This document shows, one piece after another, positions 37,174 through 47,411 of a stretch of 64,000 nt of DNA. Location of the stretch: NCBI GenBank assembly GCA_023055425.1, contig JALGPY010000005.1, positions 6,597,501 to 6,661,500 of the forward strand, written 5' to 3'. The stretch comes from Linanthus parryae. Taxonomy: Eukaryota > Streptophyta > Magnoliopsida > Ericales > Polemoniaceae. A model generated the notes under the pieces. The model was not told the origin of the DNA. It searched no databases and worked only from the letters and a program-made list of their open reading frames with translations. A program made the position numbers and the translations under genes. Each line of letters opens with the position of its first letter. The stretch's first letter is position 1.

Positions 37174-37707
37174 ACAGCTGTTACAAAGGCAAAATAGGTT
37201 TGTTTAGAGAGGTAGAAGATGTGTTAGCTGGTATGGAGGCAAATTATTCCTCTTGTTGCAGAAGACTAAAGCTTTATGTTGATGGGTAGCAGAGATGGTG
37301 AGTTCAGTTCAGCCGATTACAGAGGTCTCTTCAGATATGTGGAATGCAAATGGATCAAAGGGTTTATGTGAAAAATCGGATAATAACAGAATGTAAGCCG
37401 AGCTTTGAGCTATTCACATAGGCTTGTGGTAATTCACGACATGAATTGGAGGAATGTGCTAATTGAGTCGTAATTCATGGATGCCATCAACTGCATCAAC
37501 AATGATATCCCCGAGAACTTCATCTACTCCATTATGACACGAGATATTAAATGTCTCTTCATTAGATGTGATTGCGAGATCATATATATTTCTAGAAGGG
37601 CCAATGGATTAGCCAAGCTGGGTCGAAAAAATAAGAATTTGGTGGTCCCTCTCAAAGATCCTCCTGAAGTCATTGAGGATTTTTCTCATCAGAGAATTTA
37701 CCGGTAG
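37174..37707 (+). pseudogene. LINE remnant, right part (RNase H domain end)
   Basis: Continues the frame broken at 27783: joined, the text reads WVPR.TNCLANTAVTKAK. Downstream, KLYVDG marks the start of a second RNase H-like (RVT_3) region. It is followed by FMDAINCINNDIP and IYISRRANGLAKLGRK, typical of the end of that domain. It is broken by stops, for example near 37290 and 37395. It ends near 37707, just before a small hAT element. Confidence 0.72.
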
Positions 37708-37722
37708 CTACTAGTCAGGGAT

Positions 37723-38252
37723 TAGGGATGAAAACGGTTCGGTTCTGTCTGGTTTTGACACTCATCCGAACCGAACCGCATGTAACGGTTTGGGCAAAAC
37801 CCAAAGGTAATCAAGACCGTTCATGGCTCCAAACCGACCCGAATCAAACCGTGAATGACCGGTTTGGTTCGGTTTTAAACCACGGTTTCTTAACAATTCA
37901 TTCAACAATCAAATGATTGCTAACATTTCTATGCCAAGCAATTAAAAAATAAAGTAGAAAACATGATATCATTTCTAGAACCATTTAATGGGTTCAGTTC
38001 GGTTTTGAGGTACATATTGGAGATGATATATGTGTTGAAATTATCAAGTTTGATAGTTGTACAGGCTAATATGCTTCATAAAAGGTTCGGTTTTCACGGT
38101 TTTGTGGTATCTCAAACCTAAACCGAACCGTATTATACGGTTTGGGATTTTCGCAAACCTGGACCGAATCGTAGTAGCTTCCAAACGGAACCGAACCAAA
38201 TCGCCCGGTTCGGCTCGGATTGCAATTTTTCCGGTTTGAACTTGCATCCCTA
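37723..38252. mobile_element. Non-autonomous hAT element, 530 bp, with 8-bp target duplication
   Basis: Termini TAGGGATGAAAAC and (inverted) TAGGGATGCAAG, flanked by TCAGGGAT on both sides (37715-37722 and 38253-38260). The inside is full of the motif CGGTTCGG and its complement, in both orientations. No transposase. Confidence 0.92.
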
Positions 38253-38484
38253 TCAGGGATGATGTGTTTGTTTTGCGTTTTCTGTTTCTTGCGTGTTAGC
38301 TTTGTGTTGTTTGTTTTCTCGTTTAGTGTGTAAGATCTCTGGCTCATAAAAAATTCTATTTTCTTTAGAAGAAAAAAAATAAAAATCCCATGTATTTCTA
38401 AATTGACCGTGTAATTTTTGTATTTCTAGTCGTAGTTCAAAAAAATTACTTCATCTGTTTCCACTCTTTTTCCTGGTGTATTAT

Positions 38485-38616
38485 TGGGGTAACTTTGAGC
38501 CCGCGATTTGCTTAGTGAAACGATGCAAAAATTTCAGAATATTTTCATGTTTACTCTACAATATTATGAAAAAAATACTAAATTCTTGCATTGTTTTGTA
38601 AATTAAATTACCGGAC
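38485..38616. mobile_element. Palindromic MITE, 'GGTCACTTTGACC' family, degenerate copy 3
   Basis: GGGTAACTTTGAGCCCGCGATTT and an inverted, decayed right arm with AATTACCGG. Recognised by comparison with the neighbour at 38734. Confidence 0.5.
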
Positions 38617-38733
38617 CAAAATGATGTAGGAAAGTCAAAGTACGGAGGAAGAGAAGGTGAGGAAGTACAAAATTCGGAAATACCACTCTGATTATTCTCT
38701 TCCATATCAATTAACTTTTTGGACTCGTATCTT

Positions 38734-38889
38734 GGTTACTTTGACCGGGTGATTTGAGTCGCTAAACGATATGATTTTTTGATAATTTTTTCACCATCTT
38801 ATTGAACAACTTTTACTGTACAACATCATGAAAGAATTATCAAAAAATTGCATCGTTTAGCAATCCAAATCCTCGGGTCATAGTGACCC
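38734..38889. mobile_element. Palindromic MITE, 'GGTCACTTTGACC' family, copy 4
   Basis: GGTTACTTTGACCGGGTGAT at the left; CTCGGGTCATAGTGACC at the right; the centre pairs GATTTTTTGATAATTTTTTC with its complement. Confidence 0.8.
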
Positions 38890-38939
38890 AGTGAATAGTG
38901 GTAAAAGTCTTAACGATGTGAAAGCGAAGAATCAGAGTG

Positions 38940-39110
38940 GTAAGTCGGATCCAAACATAGCCAAGCCCCCGTACCCAGGAGAGCGGAGGCAAAACCCAAA
39001 TCACATGAGAGATGATTTGGATCCTCTCCAGTCCAAAACCCCTACAGCCCCCTCTTGTCCTAAGATCCTAGCCGTCCAAACTTATAAGAGGTGAAGATGA
39101 TGACAGATCA
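38940..39110. repeat. Left arm of an inverted repeat (right arm 39817-39873 plus 41804-41855)
   Basis: GGATCCAAACATAGCC...CCCCTACAGCCCCCTCTTGTCC...CTTATAAGAGGTGAAGATGATGAC reappears inverted as TCATCATCTGCACCTCTCATAA...TTAGGATCTTAGAACCGG, interrupted by the TRIM-like element, then GTCCGTAGGGGTTTCAGACTGGAGAG. The 700 bp between the arms have no recognisable coding content. It could be an old TIR element. Confidence 0.65.
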
Positions 39111-39873
39111 TCAAAAAGATATTGCTCTTTATAGATCGTTAACAATTGATGCTTCTTCTCTGTTCCTCTTTGGAAGACGTAATCCGCAACTCACAGAAGT
39201 CATTGATCGGTGGATCAATTCTCACCATTGGTCGGCAACTCATGACTTAGGTAACTGTCGGCAAAAAAATCAACCTCCCTCTCCACATAGCCCCCCCCCC
39301 CCTCTCTCAACCTAAAAGGGCGTTGCTGGATTGCTTACATGGAGAATTGCAGTGGGCAATCTTTGTTCTTCGATTTTGAAAGTTCAAATATGTGTTTGTT
39401 TAGTTATAGTTTTGGCCTTTTAATTGTGTTTGGTGTTGATAACCGTAGATATCTGGACAACGTCAATAAAGCATTTTGTTAACCGAAGCATAGCGGCACT
39501 TAGATGTTCGACCCCAAAATGTCGAAGAGGTCGTCAGATGATCCCTGGAGGAAGAGAAAGCCTCTCCACATCGTTTCAAAAAAAAGCAGTGGTGCCTACT
39601 GTTGCGATTCAACGGATCTTCCAATAATAATTTCCAATTAAGCCAAGTTTTTTTATCTGCAAAAAGAGCATACAGATTGTAAAATTAGTTGTATTGAACT
39701 TGGATGGGTAAGAGAACATTATTCGATTTTCGTTGTCGGAGAGTGCCCATGGATTTGCACAAGATGAGAAAGGAGAGTTATACGATGTGACTCAAATTAT
39801 GTTCATTTTAGTAAGGTGTCATCATCTGCACCTCTCATAAATGTGGACGGTTAGGATCTTAGAACCGGATGGG

Positions 39874-41798
39874 TGATACGGGATAGCGTATCATATTATT
39901 TGGTTATTTATTTATTTGTTAGTTTAGTAGTTATTTAATTATTTATTAGTATTTATCATTTATTTAGTAGCCCGTAGAGTAGGCCCGTTAGGTTAGGGTT
40001 AGGAGTTTTTCTATTTAAGCGATGTACTCTTTTATTATAATTCAGTCAATGAATAAGAATATCATTCTCTCAACCATAATCTCTCCCTACTCTGTCATAT
40101 CAATTTCTTACTCTCGACTAGTCTTCATCTTCTCCCAATTTCTTCCTCTAAATCAATCTTCTGTTTCTTCATTATTGATAAGTGTAACGTATCATTGGTG
40201 CTTTCAATGTTAACGACGGTCAGTTCTTCTCTGTGTCGTTCGTTTCTCAAGCTCCATAACAATGGACCGTACCTCCAAACTCTTTACAATAGCGGATCTC
40301 GTGGCTGCCCTGAACTACTGCATCAAAATGATGCGTCGCAAAAACAAATCTGTCGATCTGGACTATTACGAAGAACCGATCCATGACCCAGCCACCACGG
40401 CCATCCCCACATTGTTACCGCAGCCGCAACAAAAGCAGTCCATCACGCAGCCGTCACCGCGCAATCCGAAGCAGCAGCAGTTGCCGCCCGCAAAGTCTGC
40501 ACTCTTTTGACGGAGCACACCCAGCAGCACGAACCCAAGCCTCAATCTCCAAGGCCAAGTTCACCGACGCAGCTTCAAGCGGCCATTGGAATCGCCATTG
40601 GTGAGTCTCTTTCGCCTTCGTCGTCCTTCCCGCCATCGTAATTGCCTCCTCTCCCTTCTTTACCAGCTCTGATCGACGAGGAAGACCAGATTCAATCGCC
40701 GCCATTGATTCCGGCGAATAAACCTTCTTTGCCTAATTCAAGCCACCTTCCGTAGAATCCATGGCTTCCGAAGAAAGCCTCCAGCACCTCTGATCCCCCA
40801 ATTGAGTCACAAGCCACGTCGAAATCCCCGTCGCCGCCCATGTCAACTACCGGCGACCACAAACAGAGCACCGACAATATCGACTGGCCTCAGACCGCCA
40901 AATCGCTGCCATCACTACCTTTTACGGAGCTCCAGAAACCGGCCAGAGCAACATCCGAACCACCCGAAGCCCCAGACCCTGTCGGCGACCTCCGAGCGAC
41001 CCACTCCTGCTTCAGGGCGCTGCGCCAACCCGCATAGTCACTACCACCGCCAGATCCGCCTCCACCTCCAACCCGTAAGGGTTCACATCCTCATCAGCTG
41101 GTTTGCAAGTCTTGGGCTCCAATACCAAACTGGGCTCATTGCTTGATTTGGGCCAATTCACCTTATAAAATTGAGTTTACTTTTCCACCTTATGAAACCG
41201 GGCGGAACTCATATTTTGGGCTAAAATTAATTTGTGTCCTGCCTTCTTCATCAATTGGGTTGTCTACAGTTGTTAGCCCAGCAGTTGATAGTACGAATGG
41301 GCTACTTTTTACAATTGGGCTGAATTTTCACTTCGGGCTGCAAACATGTTCGACGTCAGTTTGATCCAGGCAAGAATATTGGCATTTTTCAACACCCACC
41401 TTGAGAGAAATGTGGTTTTTAAGGGTGGGAGAGTGATGCGGGATAGCGTATCATATTATTTGGTTATGTAGTTATTTGTTAGTTAGTAGTTATTTAATTA
41501 TTTATTAATATTATTATTTATTTAGTATCCCGTAGAGTAGGCCCGTTAGGTTAGGTTAGGGTTAGGTTTAGGGTTAGGGTTTGGATTAGGAGTTTGTCTA
41601 TTTAAGCGATGTGCTCTTTTATTATAAATCATTCAATGAATAAGAATATCGTTCTCTCAACCCTAATCTCTCCATACTCTCTCATATCAATTTCTTATTC
41701 TCGACTAATCTTCATCATCTCCCAATTTCTTCCTCTAAATCTTTAATTTCTTCATCTAAATCTTCTGTTTCTTCATTATTGATACGTTTAACGTATCA
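39874..41798 (+). mobile_element. TRIM-like non-autonomous LTR retrotransposon, 1.9 kb
   Basis: Two direct LTRs (39874-40194, 321 bp; 41434-41798, 365 bp) both start TGATRCGGGATAGCGTATC and end AACGTATCA. A purine tract AAGGGTGGGAGAG precedes the 3' LTR. TTGGTGCTTTCA, a primer-binding-site candidate, follows the 5' LTR directly. The flanks are ATGGG and ACGGG, a 5-bp duplication with one change. The 1.24-kb interior has only short proline-rich frames and no pol. It lies inside one arm of an older inverted repeat. Confidence 0.88.
41434..41798 (+). repeat. 3' LTR of the TRIM-like element, with telomere-like insert
   Basis: Compared with the 5' LTR it has two extra stretches: about 25-30 bp of GGTTAGGGTTAGG/TTTAGGG repeats at 41548-41590, and an extra TTTCTTCATCTAAATCTTC-type repeat near 41740-41765. 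The rest is close to the 5' LTR. Confidence 0.85.
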
Positions 41799-41854
41799 AC
41801 GGGTCCGTAGGGGTTTCAGACTGGAGAGAATCCGATGAGAGATTCGAGGCAAAA

Positions 41855-42220
41855 CCCCCAATCACTGGAGCGAGCCAATCGGCAACGTTGACAGAGATCT
41901 GTCTTCACCGGACGAATCCCACTCGCATTGTGCAGTGGTCGATACCTTAAAAGATTGAAAGAAAAAACTCCGGAATGATTTTGGAGTTCCCAACACCCCC
42001 AAGTCACATGTTCGTATCTCTGTCAGCGAATTTTTGAATTTGAATCTTTCGTTAACTTTCTTCGACGAAGAATTGATGTTAATGGTTATGGATGAATAAG
42101 AGTTGGAGAACTACTCTCATCGTGTTTGGTGGGATATCAATTAGGTTTGAGAGTCCTAGTTTTACAGACTCTTGGAAAGAGACGACTCTAATTGATGCAT
42201 TCACACTTGATAGTGCTATC
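41855..42220. repeat. Copy of the sequence at about 49410-49790
   Basis: Shared blocks: CCCCAATCACTGGA, CCAATCGGCAACGTTGAC, ACTCGCATTGTGCAG, GGTTATGGATGAATAAGA and CTAATTGATGCATTCA. Several small indels. The copies are 7.5 kb apart in the same orientation; the origin (repeat or segmental duplication) is unclear. Confidence 0.75.
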
Positions 42221-42379
42221 TAGAACTCTCTAGTTTCAACACTCAATTTGGTAGCTTATGTTTCTGCAATTTCAAAACTTGTTTCTTCTTCGGTTTGTTT
42301 AGTTATGTTCGGGAGGTGTTGTTTCAAGACGTTGGTTGAAACTTAAAAGTAATAGTTTAGACAAGATTATACAGCGAGA

Positions 42380-42615
42380 GGAATGTTTTTCCGCGTAGGA
42401 GGTTAACATAAACGGCGAGATTTCTTGTCGTTTTTGCTACGTCATAAACAGAGATAATGTCTATGTTGCCGTTTAAGGTTTAAACGGCAATAGCTTTTCT
42501 CGCCGCTCAGCAAAAACGTCAAAAAACCTTGCGGCCGAGCCAAATCTCGCCTTTTTGCTATAAACGGCGAGAAAACCTTCATAATGGCGAGATTTTGATG
42601 CCTTTTTTTGGTCAG
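42380..42615. repeat. Dyad-rich stretch of AACGGCGAG repeats
   Basis: AAACGGCGAGATTTCTTG, GTTTAAACGGCAATAGC, CTCGCCGCTCAGC, AAATCTCGCC and AAACGGCGAGAAAACC occur in both orientations within 235 bp. It looks like a small fold-back transposon, but the borders are not clear. Confidence 0.5.
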
Positions 42616-43041
42616 TTTCCATTAGTGAATGTCATCAACCTTTTTTACTATTGAAACTCTTTGTTATATTGAGTTTGATTTGGAGCGTTCGAGTACGGAG
42701 TCGAAGGGCACAATACTGTCTTTGTTTCATGGAAATTTATGTATTTTGATGTTTTTCATGCTCACTACTTCCGCTTAGAACTAAAGTAGTTAACTTACTT
42801 GGATGTGCTAGTTTTGGGTTGAACCTAATGCAGTCACTATTAATATGATCGCATAGTTAGTCTCACTGGTCTAACTAAATTTCCATATTCACGATTCGAT
42901 TCACACAATTCAAAAATTGGTATCTCAATTCGCGATTTCGAATGAAGATTTGACAACTATGTCTATGTAAAATGTTTTTAAAGCCCATTTTTCTTTGGCC
43001 GTGTGTGTCCTGTCACATTTCAAATTCTTGATCCTGCTCCA

Positions 43042-43240
43042 ATAATGGCGGAAGAAAAGTGTGTTCACTCTTCGACCACCAACACAACTCCGAATGTATA
43101 TGCGAAATACGAAGCAAATAATACTGCTTACTCTTTCAAGAGTCTTATTGAGGCAATCTCGGATAAGCCTGATGCTTTTGGTTTGGTTTTTAAAGAGCTT
43201 GGCGAAGATTGTTGGTATCACCGTCGACATCTTGAGTAGG
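43042..43240 (+). pseudogene. Unrecognised open fragment upstream of the topoisomerase-like remnant
   Basis: An ATG-started frame of 64 codons (from MAEEKCVHSS, ending CWYHRRHLE) with balanced composition. I do not recognise it. It may be a broken exon, since related coding-like text follows at 43262. No domain assigned. Confidence 0.3.
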
Positions 43241-43261
43241 AATACGGGAATGTGAAACCTC

Positions 43262-43935
43262 AGTGTAAATATTAATACCGTCAATAATTGCATAGAGGTG
43301 TGCAATGATGAATACATTATTCCTATAAATTAACTGAGTGAGGAAGTGGAAGGTACGGTCTATGTTAAAATTTCCCATTCACACTTGTAAATGTTATTAG
43401 GTATGTGTTTTAAATGATATAAAATAACAGGCAAGTCACCATTGTAAATGTTAATTACCAGTCGAATGAGAGAATTACTGCTCATTTTCTTATGTTAACA
43501 TGTTGCTTCTATTATCTCGATCTTGTTTTCACGAAGGCTAATTCAGACAGTAATTTTAATGATGCAATTTTGAGGACCACAGCTGGAAAACACGGAATTG
43601 GGGCAAAGCTCGTTAACGCTTTTTCGCTAAAGTTTGTTGTCGAGATAAGTGATGGGCAGCGACGGTACAAACAGAAAATCAGTAGTAACATGCAAAGTAA
43701 AGAAGTCCTTCCTACTCTCACTGCAATGGCAAAGAAGAAACTAAAATAACATTTTACCCAGATTTGCCCACTATTAACATTGCATCTATCAATCACGATA
43801 CCTTACGAGTAATGCACAGACAGGTTCTAGATTTTGATGGCATATTCGGTGGTAAGCTGAATGGCGAACACCTTCAATTAAGTGAATTCATTTGCAGACT
43901 ACGTGAATTTATACTGCCACAACCCACATGATTCT
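43262..43935 (+). pseudogene. DNA topoisomerase II fragment, degenerate
   Basis: Several pieces match, in order, the N-terminal ATPase region of plant TOP2: VNINTVNNCIEVCNDEYIIP (43262-43320), then after a probable intron (43396-43533) SNFNDAILRTTAGKHGIGAKL (43550-43610), which is the GHKL ATP-binding box with G.GAKL. Then come FSLKFVVEISDGQRRYKQ (43620-43675), a piece like FKPDLKKFNM (43750), KLNGEHLQLSEF (43855) and SFADYVNLY (43886-43911). Frameshifts, stops and lost blocks occur, so it is not functional. The intron-like gap argues for a gene-copy origin rather than a processed pseudogene. Confidence 0.7.
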
Positions 43936-44520
43936 ACTAAGAGGTATCCCCACTGTACCCGTGTCTCTACCGAAATTGTTGTGATGTCCATATATTTCTT
44001 CTTCTTTAAAAAAATAATTGATTTGAAATATACGAGTTCCTCCTTATATACAATTCCCTTCTTCATAAAACGATCTGCGCACTCTCCGATCCAATGCTAG
44101 GATTGAAGGCCTAGAAAACATGAAGCTTCTAAAAAGGAGACTACAATGTGGGCTAAGTTGTCTAGAACAATCCTAGTCCCAAAAAATAATTGATCCCGGT
44201 GGGCTAGTGTGTCATGGGCTAGACTTAGTGGCGTAAACCAATATAATATCAAGTAAAGATAGTTGACCCATGAGTCTAGGCTAGAATTCGAGGTATTGTT
44301 ACCAAATTCACGATGAGAAAATGATGATGTCCTTGCACGTGTCTTTTAGAGAGTAGGTATAATATGTCAGTCATAGCACTACTTAGGGAACACAACTTCC
44401 TTTTTGCTTGGACCAATGTGCCTATTTTGGCATAAATAATCGATAATTGGTTTGTATTCCAGGCAGTGCAAGAATTACTTGTTGGATTTTGGTATCTTTA
44501 CATTATTCTTTGGGGCTAAT

Positions 44521-44720
44521 GAGCCAAGACATACACATGTAGGCACACAGTCATGCACATTGTAGGACTCACGATCCTAAACACACACTTGCAGGAAGGC
44601 AAGTGCATGTCAGAGCTCATGAGCCTTGGCAGACACCTGCAGGCAGGTGCATGTGTGAGCTCAGGAGCCTAAACATTCACCTCTAGGGAGGCGCATGTCA
44701 GGATTCATGAGCCTTGACAT
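44521..44720. repeat. Minisatellite, 44-52 bp unit, about four copies
   Basis: Units start GAGCC or GATCC at 44521, 44573, 44621, 44665 and 44709 and contain CAC(C/T)TGCAGG.AGGTGCATGT. The middle units hold the dyad CACCTGCAGGCAGGTG. Confidence 0.8.
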
Positions 44721-45065
44721 ACCGGCTCCAAAACATTTCCACTACATATTGTACGCCAAGACTTCCTATTATAAATTCTTCATAAGAAATTATTTAGCTC
44801 AGGGTGTACGAAGTTCGATGTGGCTATTGGAACCAGTCCCTTATTAGCATCCAAGATTGCATAAAAAATGCACTCTTTCTTTGTAACTAAGATTTCATAT
44901 AATTTAAACTTTTTGTGAAAAAAAAAACTTGAAGATATTTCTCTTAGTAACACTCTGCTTGCTTAGCTCTGGAGTGTTAAAGATAGACATCTTTAAACAA
45001 AAAGATCACAGAGATGGAGTAGACGAGCATCTCTCCTCCATGTTAAATGATCTGCAAATAGACGA

Positions 45066-45945
45066 CCATGGGATCTTGGTTTACTGCATTACTTTATGGG
45101 TTTTGAGTTTACTTCTTCCTTAGCTGGGTTGTTCATGAATCAGCAGCAGTTTGCTTTGGAGATTCTCAAATACAGTTCTTATGTTAATTGTAAACCAGCT
45201 TCTACTCCTCTGCTTGCTAACACACATTTGAGCAAATTCGATGATGATCCTCTTAATGATGATATTTCAAGCACTTATGAGACTCTTATGGCAAGTTGAT
45301 TTTTTCTGTGTCACTCTAGACCAGATCTTTGTTACTCAGTTCACAAACTGAGTCAGTTTGTTTCCGCATCAAAATCTACTCATCTTACAGCTTTGCATCA
45401 TGTTCCGAGATATCTGAAGGGTACAGTGAGTCAAGGTCTTCTCTTCTCTCCTCAATTATCTCTTCAACTTACTGCTTATAGTGATGCAGCCTGAGGTGGT
45501 TGTCCTGACAGCTTCAGATCCACCTCTGGCTATCTTGTGTATCTTGTCCATTCTATCATTTCATGGAAATTCATGAAACTATAAGTTGTTCCTAGGAGCT
45601 CAGATGAAGCTGAGTAAAGAAGCCTTGCTCACACCTCTTGTGAGCTTCAGTGGTTGCTGCTTTTATTGAAAGAAATGCATATTACTCTTGTTGGTACTCC
45701 TCTTATTCTTTGTGACAATAGCTCAGATATTTCCATTGCTCAGAATTATGTTTTCCATGACACAATAAAACATATTGATTTGGATTGTCATTTGGCGATG
45801 GATCTTGTTCCTGGAGGAATTCTTCAGCTTATACATGTCTCCTTCTCTTCTCGGCTGGCTGATGTCTTGACCAAGCCTCTTCCTAGTCCTCAATTTCATG
45901 ATTTGGTTTCCAAATTGGGCATGAGGTTTCTACCCTGTCCAACTT
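45066..45945 (+). pseudogene. Ty1/Copia polyprotein remnant (RT end and RNase H)
   Basis: Broken frames read DLGLLHYFMGFEFT, GLFMNQQQFALEILK and NCKPASTPL (45080-45215), then TRPDLCYSVHQLSQF- and YLKGTVSQGLLFSP-like text, YSDAA.GGCPDS, and finally LCDNSSDISIAQN...HIDLDCH and RLADVLTKPLP. These are the conserved RT tail and RNase H blocks of Copia elements. Stops and frameshifts near 45298, 45495 and 45615. A purine tract GAGGGGGGATATT (45947-45959) follows, as before a 3' LTR, but the LTR itself is not clearly bounded. The 5' part is lost. Confidence 0.85.
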
Positions 45946-46124
45946 GAGGGGGGATATTGGAGGATGGACTGAAATGCAATGGATGCAAAACTAGTGACAT
46001 GAATGAAATGTTTCAGTGTTCGTCGAATCTAATTTTCTAGCTTCACGTGGACCGTTGGTGATCTGGTATCCGTTTTTATTTCAAATCTAAGTGGAACGAT
46101 GTCTGTAATAACCGCATTTCTTAT

Positions 46125-46747
46125 TGTGTACAAGGAAATCCTTGAGAGAGATCAAGTGTACACCTCAAGTAGGGGATAAGAATAAGAACAAGAAGAACAC
46201 ATAGGGAGATGAAGGGTGTGAGTAGGGAGAGAGTAAGTAGTAGCAAGTGGTTGAGAAAGAGACAGTCTAATGACAGCAAGAGCTTTGGTGAATCCAGAAG
46301 ATTGCAATGAAGGGCTAACGATCCTATATATAATAGGGAAGTGACCGTTGTGAGGGGTTAATGCGCCCATAAATGGCGGCTTAATGATAGCCTCGTAACG
46401 GCACGTTCGACCGTACATATAGGGAACGTTACGCACCCGTCCGCATATACCGGAGATCGTTATGAGATCGACCGGGTTTATAGGACACATGATCATTAAA
46501 TCTCTCAAGTTAGTTACCAAGGGTCGCGCGCAAACTTGGTTGTCGTTCGCACGCGAAGGGACTTACTCTAGCCTCCAAACCACTAACTCCTTACAAGTCC
46601 CGTGTGATTGGCATCGCAGGTGGCCCTGTCTCACAACCCTCACGTGGATAAGTATGAGCAGTGATTAGTTGTATACGAAGCACAGTCAGATGTGCTGGAT
46701 GGCTGCCGCGTGGCTATGATCTGTCTGTCTGGAATGCACTATCTACA
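46125..46747 (-). mobile_element. Solo LTR, 623 bp, with 5-bp target duplication
   Basis: Starts TGTGTACAAGG and ends ATCTACA on the + strand, flanked by CTTAT on both sides (46120-46124 and 46748-46752). Minus-strand orientation is inferred from a TATA box (TATATATAGG, about 46322-46333), followed on that strand by a long pyrimidine-rich leader. No internal domain. Confidence 0.85.
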
Positions 46748-47195
46748 CTTATATTACTTAAGTTAAGGGAGTAGTATTTTGATAGCTTAGCCCATAACTG
46801 CAAAACTATTAACGTTGAGCTCGTCCAAAAATACATCAAAATTCGTAATATCTTATTTTATTACTAAATTAAGGATAAAAATATTTAGGAATCTATATAT
46901 TAAGTAAGGACCGTGTTTTACTGTACACGGGGTATTGTTGGCCTTATCTGAGCCGTTGGATTTGGAGGAGATCCATGGCTTCAAAACTCAATGAATGCTC
47001 TTACATCACTACTCTATGTAGTCCCTTTAAAGACGGGCCCCACACTAGTAATTAGTGATAATTAGTTGCTTAAGTGCTAATTAAGTATTGTTTATGCATC
47101 TTGTGATACGTGGCTTTTTATATGCTTGACGTGACTAAATTACATGTTTATTTCACACGGTGGTTGAGGATAATCATTCTGATTTAGCCAAATAA

Positions 47196-47371
47196 ATGTG
47201 TGACACGCAGAAGGACACGTGTCACAACATCTGTGATTGCCCCTGCATGTGCGACACGTAGGAGGGTCGCGTGTCACATCCTTAAGCCTCATGTATGCAT
47301 GTGTGACACATATGAGACACGTGTCGGCGTGTGGCAATACCTTCGCTGCATGCACGACACGTGTCACCGCG
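47196..47371. repeat. G-box minisatellite, unit about 51 bp
   Basis: Units at 47196, 47247, 47299 and a partial unit at 47350. Each starts ATGTG(T/C)GACAC or similar and has a GACACGTGTC or GTCGCGTGTC core. Three cores hold a perfect CACGTG (about 47216, 47318, 47358). Confidence 0.85.
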
Positions 47372-47401
47372 AATCATCGCATTCCGATTGGCCAGCCAAT
47401 T

Positions 47402-47411
47402 CTATAAATAG
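47402..47411 (+). promoter_or_regulatory. TATA box downstream of the G-box array
   Basis: CTATAAATAG, about 30 bp after the last G-box unit. A CAAT-like GCCAAT lies at 47395. The transcript start would fall near 47435. No protein-coding gene follows. The stretch to 48057 ends in GGGCGTGACA, so the unit may be an LTR whose left border I could not find. Confidence 0.5.

Noticed and set aside
39091..39315. 74-codon open frame between the inverted-repeat arms
   Set aside because: No recognisable motif; ends in a proline run from a C-tract.
40802..41146. Pro/Arg-rich frames inside the TRIM-like element as a gag protein
   Set aside because: Low-complexity proline-rich text without a zinc knuckle or any gag motif; several competing frames.
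41540..41590. Interstitial telomere
   Set aside because: Only about 40 bp of imperfect TTTAGGG-like units, and it lies inside an LTR whose partner has a shorter version.
44521..44720. CRISPR-like array of repeats and spacers
   Set aside because: Units are contiguous and vary in length, with no constant repeat and unique spacers; the genome is a plant's.
47196..47371. CRISPR-like array
   Set aside because: The whole 51-bp unit repeats with similar spacer text, so it is a minisatellite.
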